Of a stretch of DNA of 64,000 nt, positions 56,456-64,000 are shown piece by piece (position 1 is the stretch's first letter; every line of letters begins with the position of its first letter). Source of the DNA: Alteromonadaceae bacterium M269 (GTDB lineage: Bacteria > Pseudomonadota > Gammaproteobacteria > Enterobacterales > Alteromonadaceae); the NCBI GenBank assembly GCA_004353515.1, contig SMNZ01000002.1, forward strand, positions 558,001-622,000, given 5' to 3'. The notes beneath the pieces are model-generated. The model was not told where the DNA came from. It ran no database searches and saw only the letters and a list, made by a program, of their open reading frames with translations. A program made the position numbers and the translations under genes.

Positions 56456-56560
56456 GACTTGGTTGAAATAATAAACAGTTTTATGAATTTTTTTGTGTAG
56501 CGGTTTTTCTTTCTAATACTTTAAGATAATATTGCCTCGCCTCAAAACCAGGAACAATTT

Positions 56561-57235
56561 ATGTCCAATATATTTGGCATTTTTGCAAGGTCTCCGATAA
56601 AGCCTATTGAGCAGCACGCAGACCTCACCGCCTCATGTTGTGAGAAATTAGGTGAACTATTCTTCAGTACTTTGGATCCTGATCCAAAAGCGAGTGAAGA
56701 AATAGTTAATGAAATTTTCTCCATTAATAAAGCTGCTAAAGCGATTGATCGCGAATTACTTATTCATCTTCCCCGTGGTTTATTTATGCCTTTTGACAGG
56801 GCCGATATCTTAGGGATTTTGAGACAACTAAACCGTATCTTAGCCAAGGTAAAAGAAGTGTCGTTGCATGTGCATGGTCGACAGCTTCGTATCCCTGATG
56901 ACATGCAGCCATCATTCAAAGCTTATCTTGAGTTGATGCAATCTGCTGCACGTAAAGCACAATCTTCTATCGATGAACTTGATGAGTTACTTCAAACCGG
57001 TTTTGCTGGTAGAGAAGCAAAACTCGTTGAGTCGAAAATCCGTGAACTGAATGCGCTTGATGAAGATGCAGATGACATGAAATTAAAGCTGATTAAACAG
57101 CTACACCAATACGAATCATCTTTAGACGCTAATCATACGATAGTGACTTATCGAGTGATTGATTGGCTGAGTGACATCATTCACGGCACTCAGGAAATAG
57201 GTGGGCGTCTTTTACTGATGTTAGCAAAAGCATAA
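56561..57235 (+). CDS. DUF47/TIGR00153 family PhoU-like protein
   Basis: A 224-residue cytoplasmic protein of the DUF47 family, PhoU-like all-helical, with acidic motifs such as DEDADDMKLKLIKQLH. DUF47 genes are nearly always paired with pit-type transporters and are thought to regulate them. It ends 23 bases before the pit gene, forming a two-gene operon. The 105-base spacer from phoU includes AT-rich sequence likely to carry a promoter. Confidence 0.92.
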   Translation: MSNIFGIFARSPIKPIEQHADLTASCCEKLGELFFSTLDPDPKASEEIVNEIFSINKAAKAIDRELLIHLPRGLFMPFDRADILGILRQLNRILAKVKEVSLHVHGRQLRIPDDMQPSFKAYLELMQSAARKAQSSIDELDELLQTGFAGREAKLVESKIRELNALDEDADDMKLKLIKQLHQYESSLDANHTIVTYRVIDWLSDIIHGTQEIGGRLLLMLAKA

Positions 57236-57258
57236 TAATAACGTTGGATGTTTAACTC

Positions 57259-58521
57259 ATGACTTTGTTTACCGAGTACGGTTTTATACTCATTCTACTA
57301 GCCGCTTTGTTCGGCTTTTTTATGGCCTGGGGTATTGGTGCAAACGATGTTGCTAACGCTATGGGGACCTCTGTAGGTTCTAGAGCTTTAACGATAAAGC
57401 AAGCACTGATAGTGGCTGTAGTCTTTGAGTTTTCTGGCGCTTATTTAGCTGGGGGACAAGTTACATCAACTATTCGTAAAGGAATAGTTGATATCACTGC
57501 TTTTGAATCGACACCCGAACTGCTGGTGTTCGGTATGCTAGCCTCGCTTATTGCAGCTGGTGCTTGGCTTATTATTGCGTCTTGGCGTGGATGGCCAGTT
57601 TCTACGACACACTCTATCGTTGGTGCGATAGTAGGTTTTGCTGCTGTTGGCTTAGGTACAGAAGCGGTGCAATGGGGCAAAGTTGTAGAGATAGTTGGAA
57701 GTTGGGTGATAACGCCAGCTATTTCAGGGCTTATCGCTTTCGGTATTTTTGTGAGCGCGCAAAAGCTGATTTTTGATACTGCCGACCCTATTGCCAGAGC
57801 GAAGAAATGGGTCCCTGTATACATGTTCCTCTGTGGTTTTGTGATGTCACTTGTAACCATCACCAAGGGGTTGAAACATGTCGGCTTAGATATGACAGGA
57901 ACTCAATCGTTCTTTGTATCACTAGGCGTTGGCCTTGTTGTTTTGGTTATTGGTTCCGTTGTCGTTGGAAAGATGCAAGAAAACGATGAAGTTGATGACC
58001 GAGGTTTTGGTAGCTTAGAGCGTACGTTCGCGGTGTTGATGATAGTGACAGCTTGCTCGATGGCTTTCGCTCATGGCTCAAACGATGTAGCCAATGCGAT
58101 TGGTCCATTGGCCGCTGTCGTTAGTGTCGTGCAATCAGGTGGGGAGCTTGCATCTAAAGCTGCTTTAGCGTGGTGGATATTACCACTAGGTGCAATCGGT
58201 ATTGTCGTTGGTCTTGCCATGTTAGGTGCACGTGTTATTCGCACAGTTGGACAAAGAATTACCGAGTTAACACCAAGCCGAGGCTTTGCTGCTGAGATGG
58301 CAACCGCAAGTACGGTTATTCTAGCAAGTGGAACAGGTTTACCTATCTCAACGACACAAACCTTGGTAGGGGCTGTATTAGGTGTAGGTATGGCTCGAGG
58401 AATTGCAGCACTTAATCTGGGCGTAGTACGTAATATTGTTATCTCATGGATAATCACGCTGCCAATAGGTGCAGGCTTAAGTATTCTGTTCTTCTACATC
58501 ATTAGGTCTATATTCGGCTAG
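57259..58521 (+). CDS. Inorganic phosphate transporter, Pit family
   Basis: A 420-residue low-affinity phosphate (metal-phosphate) symporter of the inner membrane with about ten hydrophobic segments. The duplicated PHO4 signature is present at WGIGANDVANAMGTSVGSRA (about 23-42) and FAHGSNDVANAIGPLAAVV (about 272-291), and the two long inverted repeats flank a cytosolic loop (VVVGKMQENDEVDDRG). With the DUF47 gene upstream this is a complete Pit system, next to the high-affinity Pst genes. Confidence 0.94.
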   Translation: MTLFTEYGFILILLAALFGFFMAWGIGANDVANAMGTSVGSRALTIKQALIVAVVFEFSGAYLAGGQVTSTIRKGIVDITAFESTPELLVFGMLASLIAAGAWLIIASWRGWPVSTTHSIVGAIVGFAAVGLGTEAVQWGKVVEIVGSWVITPAISGLIAFGIFVSAQKLIFDTADPIARAKKWVPVYMFLCGFVMSLVTITKGLKHVGLDMTGTQSFFVSLGVGLVVLVIGSVVVGKMQENDEVDDRGFGSLERTFAVLMIVTACSMAFAHGSNDVANAIGPLAAVVSVVQSGGELASKAALAWWILPLGAIGIVVGLAMLGARVIRTVGQRITELTPSRGFAAEMATASTVILASGTGLPISTTQTLVGAVLGVGMARGIAALNLGVVRNIVISWIITLPIGAGLSILFFYIIRSIFG

Positions 58522-58549
58522 CTAAATAGCAATCTAGCGATTATGGAAG

Positions 58550-58582
58550 AAGCCCCATATCTGCGAAGAGTGGGGCTTTTTT
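58550..58582 (+). terminator. Terminator after pit
   Basis: AAGCCCCA (58550-58557) and TGGGGCTT (58571-58578) form an 8-bp stem and are followed by a T-run to 58582. The remaining spacer to the small RNA candidate (58583-58830) has one CAGTCT/AGACTG hairpin at 58630-58646 and no gene. Confidence 0.9.
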
Positions 58583-58842
58583 GTATGCTTAGCTAAATCA
58601 GGCTATGAATGTTCGGAAAAGTAATTGGGCAGTCTGAATAAGACTGTGTACAAGTGTATTAAAATAAATCAGATGTATTGTGGGTATTTTATTTGGCGGT
58701 TGTTAATTGAGTGAATGCAATTTGAGCAGTAAATGACTAGTTCGCAACCGTTTGCATGTGTTTCGATGACATTCGTCCCACGTTATAGTTATTTCACCAC
58801 TTCACAATACTTTTGTCACAATTAGCCACCTATAATACCAAA

Positions 58843-58934
58843 GTCGGGAGTAGTGACCCGTAGCATGCATATTCTACGAATGTGTATTGTTTCCTTGAAT
58901 ATAGGGCTTTACGTTTTGTAAAGCCCTTTTTTTA
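58843..58934 (+). ncRNA. Candidate small regulatory RNA
   Basis: A perfect -10 box TATAAT (58831-58836) with CC before it would start RNA near 58843. The -35 region is poor. The predicted transcript of about 90 bases has CGGG/CCCG (58845-58848 with 58857-58860) or the overlapping CGTAG/CTACG (58859-58863 with 58874-58878), then an unpaired stretch, and ends in a strong terminator: AGGGCTTTAC (58903-58912), five-base loop, GTAAAGCCCT (58918-58927) and Ts to 58933. No reading frame longer than a few codons is present. No known RNA family was recognised. Confidence 0.5.
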
Positions 58935-59092
58935 TACTTGACCGTTTGTCTAAATTGAGTTCGGTCTATCACTAGAATTTACAACAGAAACTTCGGTGTT
59001 TGTGTCAATGCTAACAGCCTGTTACAAACCTGATTTGCAACTCCCTTATCCCTTGTACAAGCTAATTAAATCAATAACGCAATTTAACTAGC
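58935..59092. other. Upstream region of the LytTR regulator gene
   Basis: The 158 bases between the candidate small RNA terminator and the LytTR gene contain no gene and no ribosome site recognisable near the ATG. I see no clear promoter pair. Confidence 0.4.
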
Positions 59093-59911
59093 ATGACGGA
59101 ACAAATAAAAATTGTCCTTGTCGATGATGAGCCTTTAGCACGCCAGGGACTTCAACTCAGATTAGAAAGCTATAAGTGTATTGATGTCGTTGCACAGGCT
59201 CATGATGGCGTGGACGCGTTACAGGTTATTTTATCCTACCAACCTGATGTCGTTTTTCTCGATATTGAAATGCCAGGCGTGAACGGTTTTGAGCTCGTTG
59301 AAATGCTTCAAGCTCAGTGTGAAAAGTTTCCTTATATCGTCTTTATTACAGCTTATGAGGACTTCGCCTGCCAGGCATATGAAAAGAGTGCAACAGATTA
59401 TCTGCTTAAGCCAGTTTCAACCGAAAGGCTAAACAGTTGTATTGATAAATTAAAAGCAAAGATTCAAGAGGCCGACGCACTTAAACAGAGAGCTCATTTA
59501 GAAGGTTTGTTGCAGCGTAAGACTGGGCATACTCTAACGCATTTTATTGAGTCGTTAGAGCAGCAATCGCAGATAGATGATGACAATGGTGTTTTGTCGG
59601 TTAAAAGTGGTACTGAGTGGCTAAGAGTTAAAATGGACACTATTGATTGGATAGAAGCTGCTGGAGATTATATGTGTCTGCACACCACCGAAGGGCAGTT
59701 AATCATTCGTAAAACTTTAAAGGAATTAGAGCAACTGTTGAATAGTCGCATGTTTCCTCGTGTTAATCGCTCCGCCATAGTTAATGTCGCTAAGGTTGTT
59801 AAGTTAACACCTAACTCTAATGGAGAGTATGTTGCTTTACTGACAACTGGGGACAAAGTGAAGGTTGGGCGAAAATACAGAACGAATGTCACAGAGTTAA
59901 GAAGTGCCTAA
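59093..59911 (+). CDS. LytTR-family response regulator
   Basis: A 272-residue two-component regulator with a receiver domain (phosphoacceptor D57 in VVFLDIEMPG, lysine in LLKPVSTERL) and, after a helical linker (about 120-160), a LytTR DNA-binding domain (VLSVKSGTEWLRVKMDTIDWIEAAGDYMCLHTTEGQLIIRKTLKELEQLL, then FPRVNRSAIVNVAKVVKL). It is of the AlgR/YpdB class. No histidine kinase gene is adjacent. The ATG has no clear ribosome site. Confidence 0.93.
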   Translation: MTEQIKIVLVDDEPLARQGLQLRLESYKCIDVVAQAHDGVDALQVILSYQPDVVFLDIEMPGVNGFELVEMLQAQCEKFPYIVFITAYEDFACQAYEKSATDYLLKPVSTERLNSCIDKLKAKIQEADALKQRAHLEGLLQRKTGHTLTHFIESLEQQSQIDDDNGVLSVKSGTEWLRVKMDTIDWIEAAGDYMCLHTTEGQLIIRKTLKELEQLLNSRMFPRVNRSAIVNVAKVVKLTPNSNGEYVALLTTGDKVKVGRKYRTNVTELRSA

Positions 59912-60320
59912 CCCTTTTGTTGCCGAAATTTGCGTAACAAGTTTCAAAAATAGATTCGGCTAAGTCTATCAAGAATATAAATTTCCTACCTACAAATGTA
60001 TGCTTTTCGCGTTGTTGTTGAAAATACATGTAAAAAAGTGAACTTAAAAACGCTTACTCCGCTATATTAATCTTAATATCAGCCGATATTCTGAGAATAT
60101 TTATTAGGCATTTTACTTAATCTTGTGCCACAGTTGTTGTGTACATCTGCTTTTATACCGACATTGAGTCGACCCACTCGGTATAATGGCTAAGAGGTTA
60201 TTTTATACATTGGTCTAGTTGACAAGAAGCTTGATTCTCAAGAATCTTATCGAGTGTAGTACCGATGTTTTACTCACTTTAGATGATTGAAGTGAATTCT
60301 TTGGGAGTAATATTTGAACT
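59912..60320. other. Intergenic region before the CheC-type regulator
   Basis: This 409-base spacer is AT-rich. It contains TATAAT at 60183-60188 without a good -35, TTGACA at 60220-60225 with a weak GAATCT -10 at 60243-60248, and a GATTCT/AGAATC hairpin at 60234-60247. The promoter for the gene at 60321 most likely lies here. No gene was found. Confidence 0.4.
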
Positions 60321-61316
60321 ATGTACTCAGTTCTTATTTGTGATGATTCATTGGTAGCGCGCAAACAGGTTTCCAAGTCGCTACCAGAAGATTGGCCGGT
60401 CTCAATACATTTTGCTAAACATGGACGCGAAGGCATTATGGCATTAAGAGAAGGGAAAGGTCAGTTACTATTGTTAGATCTGAACATGCCCATTATGGAT
60501 GGATACGAAGTCCTCCAGGAGATTAATGAACTCAATATAGACACTAAAGTTATTGTCATTTCTGGTGATATCCAGCCCAGTGCACACGAGCGCGTAAAAG
60601 AACTTGGCGCCATAGATTTTATCGAAAAGCCAGTCGATGCTAATACCCTGCAAGAAGTATTAGTTAAACACGGTATTCGTCAAGGCGAGGTTGTTGAAGA
60701 AGAACCCGATGAAGATGCGCTTGATCCCGATATTCGTGACTGCTATCAGGAAATCACCAATGTCGCTATGGGGCAAGCAGGCGATCGATTAGCCAGAATG
60801 CTGGGTGTTTTTGTTGAGCTACCTATCCCGAACGTGAACTTAATTGAAGTGTCTGAGATGCATATGATGTTGCAAGACATTGAAGCTAAGGAATCTGTGT
60901 CTGCTGTTTGCCAAGGCTTTATCGGTGGTGGCGTAAGCGGAGAAGCTCTTTTCATACTGAGCGATTCCAGTTTTGATGATGTTGCTAAGATCCTCAGTAT
61001 CAAAGAAGAGGTCGATGACAAAGTCCAGTTAGAGTTACTCATGGACGCTGCGAATATCTTGATTGGTACCTGCCTAAATGGTTTGGCAAGTCAGCTCGAT
61101 CTTCGTTTTAGTCAGGGACACCCCATCGTTTTGGGACAACACAGAAGTGTCTCTGAGCTGATTTCTGCGAATAAAAATAAATGGAAACGCACCTTAGCTA
61201 TAGAACTAAGCTACGGCTTAGAGGGTTATAACGTGCAATGTGACTTGGTATTACTCTTTACTGAAGAATCAATGAATATGATGAATTATAAACTCGCACA
61301 CTTGTTGGAGGATTAA
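60321..61316 (+). CDS. Response regulator with CheC/CheX-type phosphatase-like domain
   Basis: A 331-residue protein with an N-terminal CheY receiver (phosphoacceptor D53 in LLLLDLNMP; VISGD; FIEKPVD) and a C-terminal CheC/CheX-like region (about 145-325). Two helices with CheC-type motifs are visible: DCYQEITNVAMGQAGDRLARML and LLMDAANILIGTCLNGLASQL, resembling D/S-xxx-E-xx-N of CheC phosphatases. Such proteins may dephosphorylate CheY or similar regulators. The next gene starts four bases after its stop, so the two are cotranscribed. No chemotaxis genes are adjacent. Confidence 0.85.
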   Translation: MYSVLICDDSLVARKQVSKSLPEDWPVSIHFAKHGREGIMALREGKGQLLLLDLNMPIMDGYEVLQEINELNIDTKVIVISGDIQPSAHERVKELGAIDFIEKPVDANTLQEVLVKHGIRQGEVVEEEPDEDALDPDIRDCYQEITNVAMGQAGDRLARMLGVFVELPIPNVNLIEVSEMHMMLQDIEAKESVSAVCQGFIGGGVSGEALFILSDSSFDDVAKILSIKEEVDDKVQLELLMDAANILIGTCLNGLASQLDLRFSQGHPIVLGQHRSVSELISANKNKWKRTLAIELSYGLEGYNVQCDLVLLFTEESMNMMNYKLAHLLED

Positions 61317-61320
61317 TGGT

Positions 61321-61809
61321 ATGACGGATTCTGCAGCAGATGACATGACAGAGTTTCATTGGATGATGGACATGATCCAATCTATCGATGTAGGTATTGT
61401 TGTTATTGATAAAGAAGGCCGGGTTAAAGTCTGGAATGGCTTTATGGAAAGCCATAGTGGACTACTGCCAAGCGATGTTCGTGATAAAACTCTCTTCGAG
61501 CTATTCGAAGAAGTAGATGCGGAGTGGCTAAAAAATAAAATGCGCCCCGTTATTGAACTGCGCAACAGAGCTTTTATTACCTGGGAACAGCGTCCATTTT
61601 TATTCAAGTTTAGAAATTATAGGCCAATAACAGGGGCTGAAGATTTCATGTACCAAAATATTATTCTTTCTCCGTTAACCACACATACTGGGCAGGTAGA
61701 GAATATTAGTATTACCATTTATGACATGACCGATGTCGCGACCAGTAAAAAGCTGCTGGAAGCCACTCAAGTTACTTTGGATGAAAATCTGGAACGTCAA
61801 TCAGCTTGA
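61321..61809 (+). CDS. PAS domain protein
   Basis: A 162-residue cytosolic protein with a single PAS domain (about 18-120, MIQSIDVGIVVIDKEGRVKVWNGFMESHSGLLPSDVRDKTLFELFEEVD, ending in a NISITIYDMTDVATSKK segment) and no output domain. A coiled-coil tail (LLEATQVTLDENLERQ) is typical of the link to a kinase or cyclase, which is missing here. It is coupled to the CheC-type response regulator, so it probably modulates that partner. The ligand is unknown. Confidence 0.85.
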   Translation: MTDSAADDMTEFHWMMDMIQSIDVGIVVIDKEGRVKVWNGFMESHSGLLPSDVRDKTLFELFEEVDAEWLKNKMRPVIELRNRAFITWEQRPFLFKFRNYRPITGAEDFMYQNIILSPLTTHTGQVENISITIYDMTDVATSKKLLEATQVTLDENLERQSA

Positions 61810-61818
61810 TAAGAAATA

Positions 61819-61843
61819 AGCGCTTTGTTGGTTTCAAAGCGCT
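61819..61843. terminator. Palindromic hairpin between convergent genes
   Basis: AGCGCTTTG (61819-61827) and CAAAGCGCT (61835-61843) form a perfect 9-bp stem with a seven-base loop, between the PAS gene and the convergent thioredoxin-like gene. U-runs are weak on both sides. Confidence 0.55.
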
Positions 61844-61867
61844 GAAATAGTTCTAGGAAAGTGAAGG

Positions 61868-62764
61868 TTAATAAAGGCGCTCATCTGCGAAATTCGAAGT
61901 TCTAAAAACTTCCTCTCCATCTTCCAACACAATAAAAGTCGGGAAAGAGCTCACTCCAAATGTAAAGAAAGCCTCTCCGCCTTGATCAATGTGAATTGGA
62001 GATGAGATCGCGTATTTGCTTCTAAATTTTTCGACTTCAGCTTCGTCAGTCCACATATGGCTCACTATGGTGATAGGTGCATTTTGAGATTGTGTTAAAT
62101 TCTCTTGAGCTTTAATGCAGGCTTTGGACATTTCTGGTCTCGAGTCTTCTAAGTACCAGTCACACCAAGTAGCCGTAAAAAATAGAACTTTTCTTCCGCT
62201 TGAAAGAAGCTCGCTGTCAAAATGGGAATTTCCTGAGCCGTCGATATCAATTGAAGCAATACCACGCCCTTTGTTTTTCGCTAACAAGGCGATTTTTTCG
62301 TCTAGTGCTTCGTCTGCATCGTGACTTGTATAGATGATTTGGCCGTCAGCGTTTAACAATACATGATAAGGAGTGCCTGCAAACTGAAACTGTTGCTTTA
62401 GTTCACCCTTACTGTCTTTAGCTACAGGCAAGGTTAAGTCGAAACGCTTAATCACATTGTCGATATTTTCATCCGTCTCGTTGAGGTCAATATTAATAGC
62501 GATTACGTCGATATCTTTGCCATAGGTCTCCTGAATCTCTTGTAGATGGGGCATCTGTTCAAGGCATGGTTTGCACCATGATGCCCAAAACTTAAGGTAG
62601 GTGACTTCTTTGTTTTTTAGCTCATCGACTGACTTTTCGTTGCCGCTCATTGTGATAACTGTCAAGGATGATAAATCGGCTTTAGTAGTCGCCCCGGCAA
62701 GCGAAGCAATAAGGAAAAATGACAAGGTGATGAATAAATAACGAAAGAGAAATCTTGGGCTCAT
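61868..62764 (-). CDS. Secreted tandem thioredoxin-like (TlpA-type) protein
   Basis: A 298-residue periplasmic protein with a signal peptide (1-25, ending LAGATT region). The first thioredoxin fold (about 30-160) has the TlpA active site WASWCKPC with C64 and C67 and a cis-Pro in AGTPYHVLL. A second thioredoxin-like domain (about 185-298) has WCDWY with C201 but no second active-site Cys at the usual position; a nearby C216 might replace it. The SFPTFIVLEDG segment gives its cis-Pro. ATG at 62764 follows GGAG by eight bases; a longer frame from 62812 is rejected. A thiol reductant role, with the second domain structural, is likely. Confidence 0.82.
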   Translation of the reverse strand: MSPRFLFRYLFITLSFFLIASLAGATTKADLSSLTVITMSGNEKSVDELKNKEVTYLKFWASWCKPCLEQMPHLQEIQETYGKDIDVIAINIDLNETDENIDNVIKRFDLTLPVAKDSKGELKQQFQFAGTPYHVLLNADGQIIYTSHDADEALDEKIALLAKNKGRGIASIDIDGSGNSHFDSELLSSGRKVLFFTATWCDWYLEDSRPEMSKACIKAQENLTQSQNAPITIVSHMWTDEAEVEKFRSKYAISSPIHIDQGGEAFFTFGVSSFPTFIVLEDGEEVFRTSNFADERLY

Positions 62765-62861
62765 AAGCGGTACTCCAATAATCAATGAGGATAAGTTGTG
62801 TTCTTTAAGCATTATCTTCGATATATTGGTGTGATTAGTAGAACCTATTTATAGCAGTTTT

Positions 62862-64000
62862 ATGGATCCACTTGATTCTTTGAGTTTCTCGTTAAATATC
62901 TCAAGAAATGAAAACCTAGTCCGAACAATGACGGCGCAACTGAGGTTGGCTATTGTCGAAGGCAAGATGGAGTATGGTCAACGAATGCCGTCGACGAGAG
63001 AGTTAGCTTCAGCGTTGGCTGTCTCTCGAAATACAGTTATTTCAGTTTATGAACAACTTATGGCTGAAAGTTTGATTGTTTCTCAACGGGGCAAAGGCAG
63101 CTTTGTTTCTTTTAAGTCACAAACGATCTCTGATGAGCGAATAAACGAAAAACAAAGTTTAGTTAATAAGTTACTACCTGAGTACAGAAATAAAAGTGCA
63201 GAAGATATTCTCCCTAAAAAGACAGCGGCAAGGTATAACTTTGCAGTCGGACATCCAGAAGTACAGTATTTTCCTTTTTCACTTTGGAAGCGTGCACTCA
63301 ATAAGTCATTCCATACGATTTCTCGTGGGCATGCCCCACAAGCTTCGTCGCAAGGTATTGAAGAGTTAAGGCAAGCCCTTTCGCACCATCTAACCGTTTA
63401 CCGCTCCATTGCCTGTGGATCTGATGATCTTGTGGTGACAACCGGAACACAGCAGTCTCTTAATATCATCGCTAATATGCTGGTGGAAAGGGGAAAAACC
63501 AAAGTGGCACTTGAGTCCCCTGGTTACCCTATGGCCTACCATGTTTTTAAATCTGCAGGGGCGGAGGTTTGTCATATTCCTGTTGATGAAAAGGGGATTG
63601 TTGTCGATGACATCGCAAAAGATGCGGACATTATTTATGTGACTCCGTCTCACCAGTTTCCCCTAGGCGTTTTGATGAGTGCTGAAAGGAGACAGGCTTT
63701 GCTTGAGTTTTCAGCAATGCATGACATGGTGATTATTGAAGATGATTACGACAGTGAATTACGCTTTAGTGGGCAGCCGATTGACGCGCTTAAAACTATT
63801 GATAGGCACGAAGTAGTGTTTTATCTCACATCACTTTCAAAGATCATGTTCCCAGATGTTAAAACGGGTATTGTCATTCCCCCTAAGTGGGCGAAGAGCG
63901 CGTTTATAGCCGCAAAAATGCAAAGTGACTGGAGTAATCCTTTGTATACTCAATTGGCTCTGACGAAGTTTATTAGCGACGGAACTCTGTACAAGTATCA
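62862..64000 (+). CDS. MocR/PdxR-family regulator (3' end cut by window edge)
   Basis: The first 379 residues of a GntR-type regulator fused to an aminotransferase-like domain. The winged helix is at about 20-85 (LRLAIVEGKMEYGQRMPSTRELASALAVSRNTVISVYEQLMAES, then GKGSFV). The type I PLP fold follows from about 110, with EDDYDSELRF and the PLP lysine K327 in TSLSKIMFPDVKTG. Members control genes for PLP, taurine, GABA or other amines. It diverges from the thioredoxin-like gene. No ribosome site is seen before the ATG, which has been inferred from the family start. The target cannot be named because the downstream DNA is missing. Confidence 0.87.
   Translation, partial: MDPLDSLSFSLNISRNENLVRTMTAQLRLAIVEGKMEYGQRMPSTRELASALAVSRNTVISVYEQLMAESLIVSQRGKGSFVSFKSQTISDERINEKQSLVNKLLPEYRNKSAEDILPKKTAARYNFAVGHPEVQYFPFSLWKRALNKSFHTISRGHAPQASSQGIEELRQALSHHLTVYRSIACGSDDLVVTTGTQQSLNIIANMLVERGKTKVALESPGYPMAYHVFKSAGAEVCHIPVDEKGIVVDDIAKDADIIYVTPSHQFPLGVLMSAERRQALLEFSAMHDMVIIEDDYDSELRFSGQPIDALKTIDRHEVVFYLTSLSKIMFPDVKTGIVIPPKWAKSAFIAAKMQSDWSNPLYTQLALTKFISDGTLYKY

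Overview
The window reads as chromosome of a moderately AT-rich, Gram-negative, probably marine gammaproteobacterium. The case rests on a HisL-attenuated hisGDCBHAFI operon, E. coli-like synteny (yoaA-tsaB-slp/yeaY-fadD-rnd, ycgL-ycgM-ycgN, dsbB next to nhaB), a sodium/proton antiporter NhaB, a large TonB-dependent receptor and IbpA-type small heat shock protein. The genus cannot be fixed from the sequence alone. Gene density is high, and no complete prophage, IS element, rRNA, tRNA or CRISPR array is visible.

Layout. 1-4.1 kb: the 5' part of ibpA (cut by the window edge) with a heat-shock promoter and a ROSE-like RNA thermometer, an ACT-domain protein, a secreted amidohydrolase, a membrane diguanylate cyclase and a nested palindromic element. 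4.1-11.6 kb: the complete histidine operon on the minus strand with leader peptide and attenuator. 11.8-23 kb: plus-strand housekeeping genes (YoaA helicase, TsaB, a sigma54-promoter-driven orphan, Slp lipoprotein, alpha/beta hydrolase, FadD, RNase D, YcgL, lytic transglycosylase, YcgM, YcgN). 23-25.3 kb: dsbB and nhaB on minus. 25.4-28.6 kb: a Pho box, phoB-phoR and a PstS-like binding protein. 28.7-29.5 kb: a TonB C-terminal-domain protein diverging from a 55-residue ribbon-helix-helix protein, separated by repeated GTATATAC sites. 30-34.8 kb: a beta-helix lipoprotein plus TonB-dependent receptor behind possible Pho boxes. 35-38.6 kb: a sigma54-type response regulator and two polysaccharide genes. 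38.9-46.5 kb: an ABC ATPase with a permease-M1 peptidase fusion, a DUF418 membrane protein, a small membrane protein and a PQQ sugar dehydrogenase. 46.5-58.5 kb: ppx, ppk, gcvR-like, pstC-pstA-pstB-phoU, DUF47-pit. 58.8-64 kb: a candidate small RNA, a LytTR regulator, a CheC-type response regulator with a PAS partner, a tandem thioredoxin-like protein and the first part of a MocR-type regulator.

The dominant theme from 25 to 58.5 kb is phosphate. Sensing (PhoR/PhoB/PhoU), high-affinity uptake (PstS-like and PstCAB, encoded about 23 kb apart), low-affinity uptake (Pit with DUF47), polyphosphate metabolism (Ppk/Ppx) and perhaps TonB-driven uptake of a phosphorus source all lie in one third of the window. 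The least explained pieces are the ribbon-helix-helix/TonB-domain module with its operator-like repeats, the lipoprotein-receptor pair, the sigma54-driven orphan gene, the small RNA candidate, the nested palindromes at 3.8-4.0 kb and the alternative hairpins flanking ppk.
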